A DNA stretch of 5,646 nt from an uncultured Gammaproteobacteria bacterium (GTDB lineage: Bacteria > Pseudomonadota > Gammaproteobacteria > GCA-001735895). The translations under genes were made by a program, and so were the position numbers. Below, piece after piece: positions 4,879 through 5,646 of this stretch; within the stretch, counting starts at the first letter, position 1; each line of letters begins with the position of its first letter. The notes below the pieces were generated by a model. It searched no databases. It had not been told where the DNA came from and worked only from the letters and a program-made list of their open reading frames with translations. The stretch lies in NCBI GenBank assembly GCA_945787265.1, contig CALZHS010000359.1, positions 1-5,646 of the forward strand, read 5' to 3'.

Positions 4879-5646
4879 TTCTTTTTACCACGCAGGTGCA
4901 TACGCAACGCAATCGAAGCGCTGTTCATCAGCAATACCATCGAGATCAGTACCAGGGCAACGCCGTATGGCAACGCCTCGGGGACGTGGGGGACCTGGGT
5001 TGAAACCACGAACAGGTGCAGCGACAGGGCCATGGTTTGATCGAACACGCTCCCGGGTAACACCGGGATGAAGAACGCAGCCCCGGTAAACATGATCGGT
5101 GCGGTCTCACCGGTGGTACGCGATACCTCGAGAATGACGCCGGTCAGGATGCCGCTGACCGAATTCGGCAGTACCACGCGGCGAATGGTTTGCCAGCGGG
5201 TGGCGCCCATGTTCCAGCAGGCTTCCCTGAACGCATGCGGCACCGCCTGCAGCGATTCACGGGTCGCGACGATGACAACTGGTAAAGTCATGACTGCGAG
5301 GGTCATGCTCGCGGCCAGGATGCTGGTGCCGAAACCAAAAAAGATCACGAAGGCGCCCACGCCAAACAGTGCGTGCACGATCGAGGGTACGCCCGCCAGG
5401 TTGATGATCGCGAGGTTGATGGCGCGAGTGAACCAGTTATCGGGTGCATATTCGCTTAGATAAACGGCCGCCGCGACGCCCACCGGAACCGAAATCAGCA
5501 GTGCTACGCCCACCAGCCACACGGTTCCGAGCAGGGCCGGGAAGATACCGCCTTCGGTCATACCGTTGGTGGGATTGCTGAACAGGAATTCGAAGGAAAT
5601 CATGGGGCTACCCTTCACCACCAGCGTCGTCAAAATAATCAGCACC
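4872..5646 (-). CDS. pstA: Phosphate ABC transporter permease PstA (5' end outside window)
   Basis: PstA is one of the two inner-membrane permeases that form the phosphate channel with PstC. The 257 readable codons end with KKKW and TAA (4874-4872). Residues EGGIFPALLGT (31-41) begin the first full helix of the MetI-like permease domain. VPSIVHALFGVGAF (86-99) and the cytoplasmic EAA-type coupling loop REACWNMGATRWQTIRRVVLP (140-160) follow. SGILTGVILEVSRTTGETAP (164-183) is a strong PstA/PstC signature. About five hydrophobic helices are seen, plus a remnant of one at the window edge. PstA proteins usually start with a short cytoplasmic tail and a full first helix, so the GTG at 5645 is unlikely to be the true start. 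The last 7 bases overlap the first pstB, which implies one transcript and coupled translation. pstC and pstS would be expected further right. Confidence 0.93.
   Translation of the reverse strand, partial: VLIILTTLVVKGSPMISFEFLFSNPTNGMTEGGIFPALLGTVWLVGVALLISVPVGVAAAVYLSEYAPDNWFTRAINLAIINLAGVPSIVHALFGVGAFVIFFGFGTSILAASMTLAVMTLPVVIVATRESLQAVPHAFREACWNMGATRWQTIRRVVLPNSVSGILTGVILEVSRTTGETAPIMFTGAAFFIPVLPGSVFDQTMALSLHLFVVSTQVPHVPEALPYGVALVLISMVLLMNSASIALRMHLRGKKKW

Overview
The window looks like chromosomal DNA of a Gram-negative proteobacterium. I lean towards an environmental, perhaps marine, gammaproteobacterium, because of the protein style, the moderate-to-high GC and the tightly coupled pst genes. 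No marker gene fixes the taxon, so this is an inference. Nothing in the window looks like a phage, plasmid, insertion sequence or CRISPR array.

Left half, plus strand: the C-terminal part of an SLC13/DASS-type anion permease (to 575), an all-alpha dimeric-type dUTP diphosphatase (626-1237), and a histidine phosphatase of the phosphoglycerate-mutase superfamily with an RHYK active-site motif instead of RHG (1326-1970). A small hairpin with a T-rich tail lies just after the phosphatase, in a convergent junction of only 39 bp.

Right half, minus strand, read from right to left: a phosphate ABC transporter operon with pstA (5' end outside the window), a first pstB (4878-4075) and a second pstB (4075-3257). 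The genes are joined by ATGGTAA and TGATG overlaps. After a 134-bp gap comes a 370-residue P-loop kinase related to archaeal 2-phosphoglycerate kinase (3122-2010, TTG start). No phoU follows pstB inside the window, although that is its usual place.

The most striking feature is the tandem PstB pair. Each ATPase has lost a different, complementary set of active-site motifs. PstB-1 keeps the LSGGQ signature but has Pro for the Q-loop Gln and Asn for the H-loop His. PstB-2 keeps Walker A, Q-loop, Walker B, D-loop and H-loop but has LSLEE for LSGGQ. In a head-to-tail ABC dimer this gives exactly one canonical and one degenerate ATP site. An obligate heterodimeric Pst importer is therefore the simplest reading.

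A second theme is phosphate metabolism. A kinase of the 2-phosphoglycerate kinase type and a histidine phosphatase of the phosphoglycerate-mutase type converge end to end beside the phosphate importer. They could be opposing enzymes on a small phosphorylated metabolite, but that link is only inferred from position and family.
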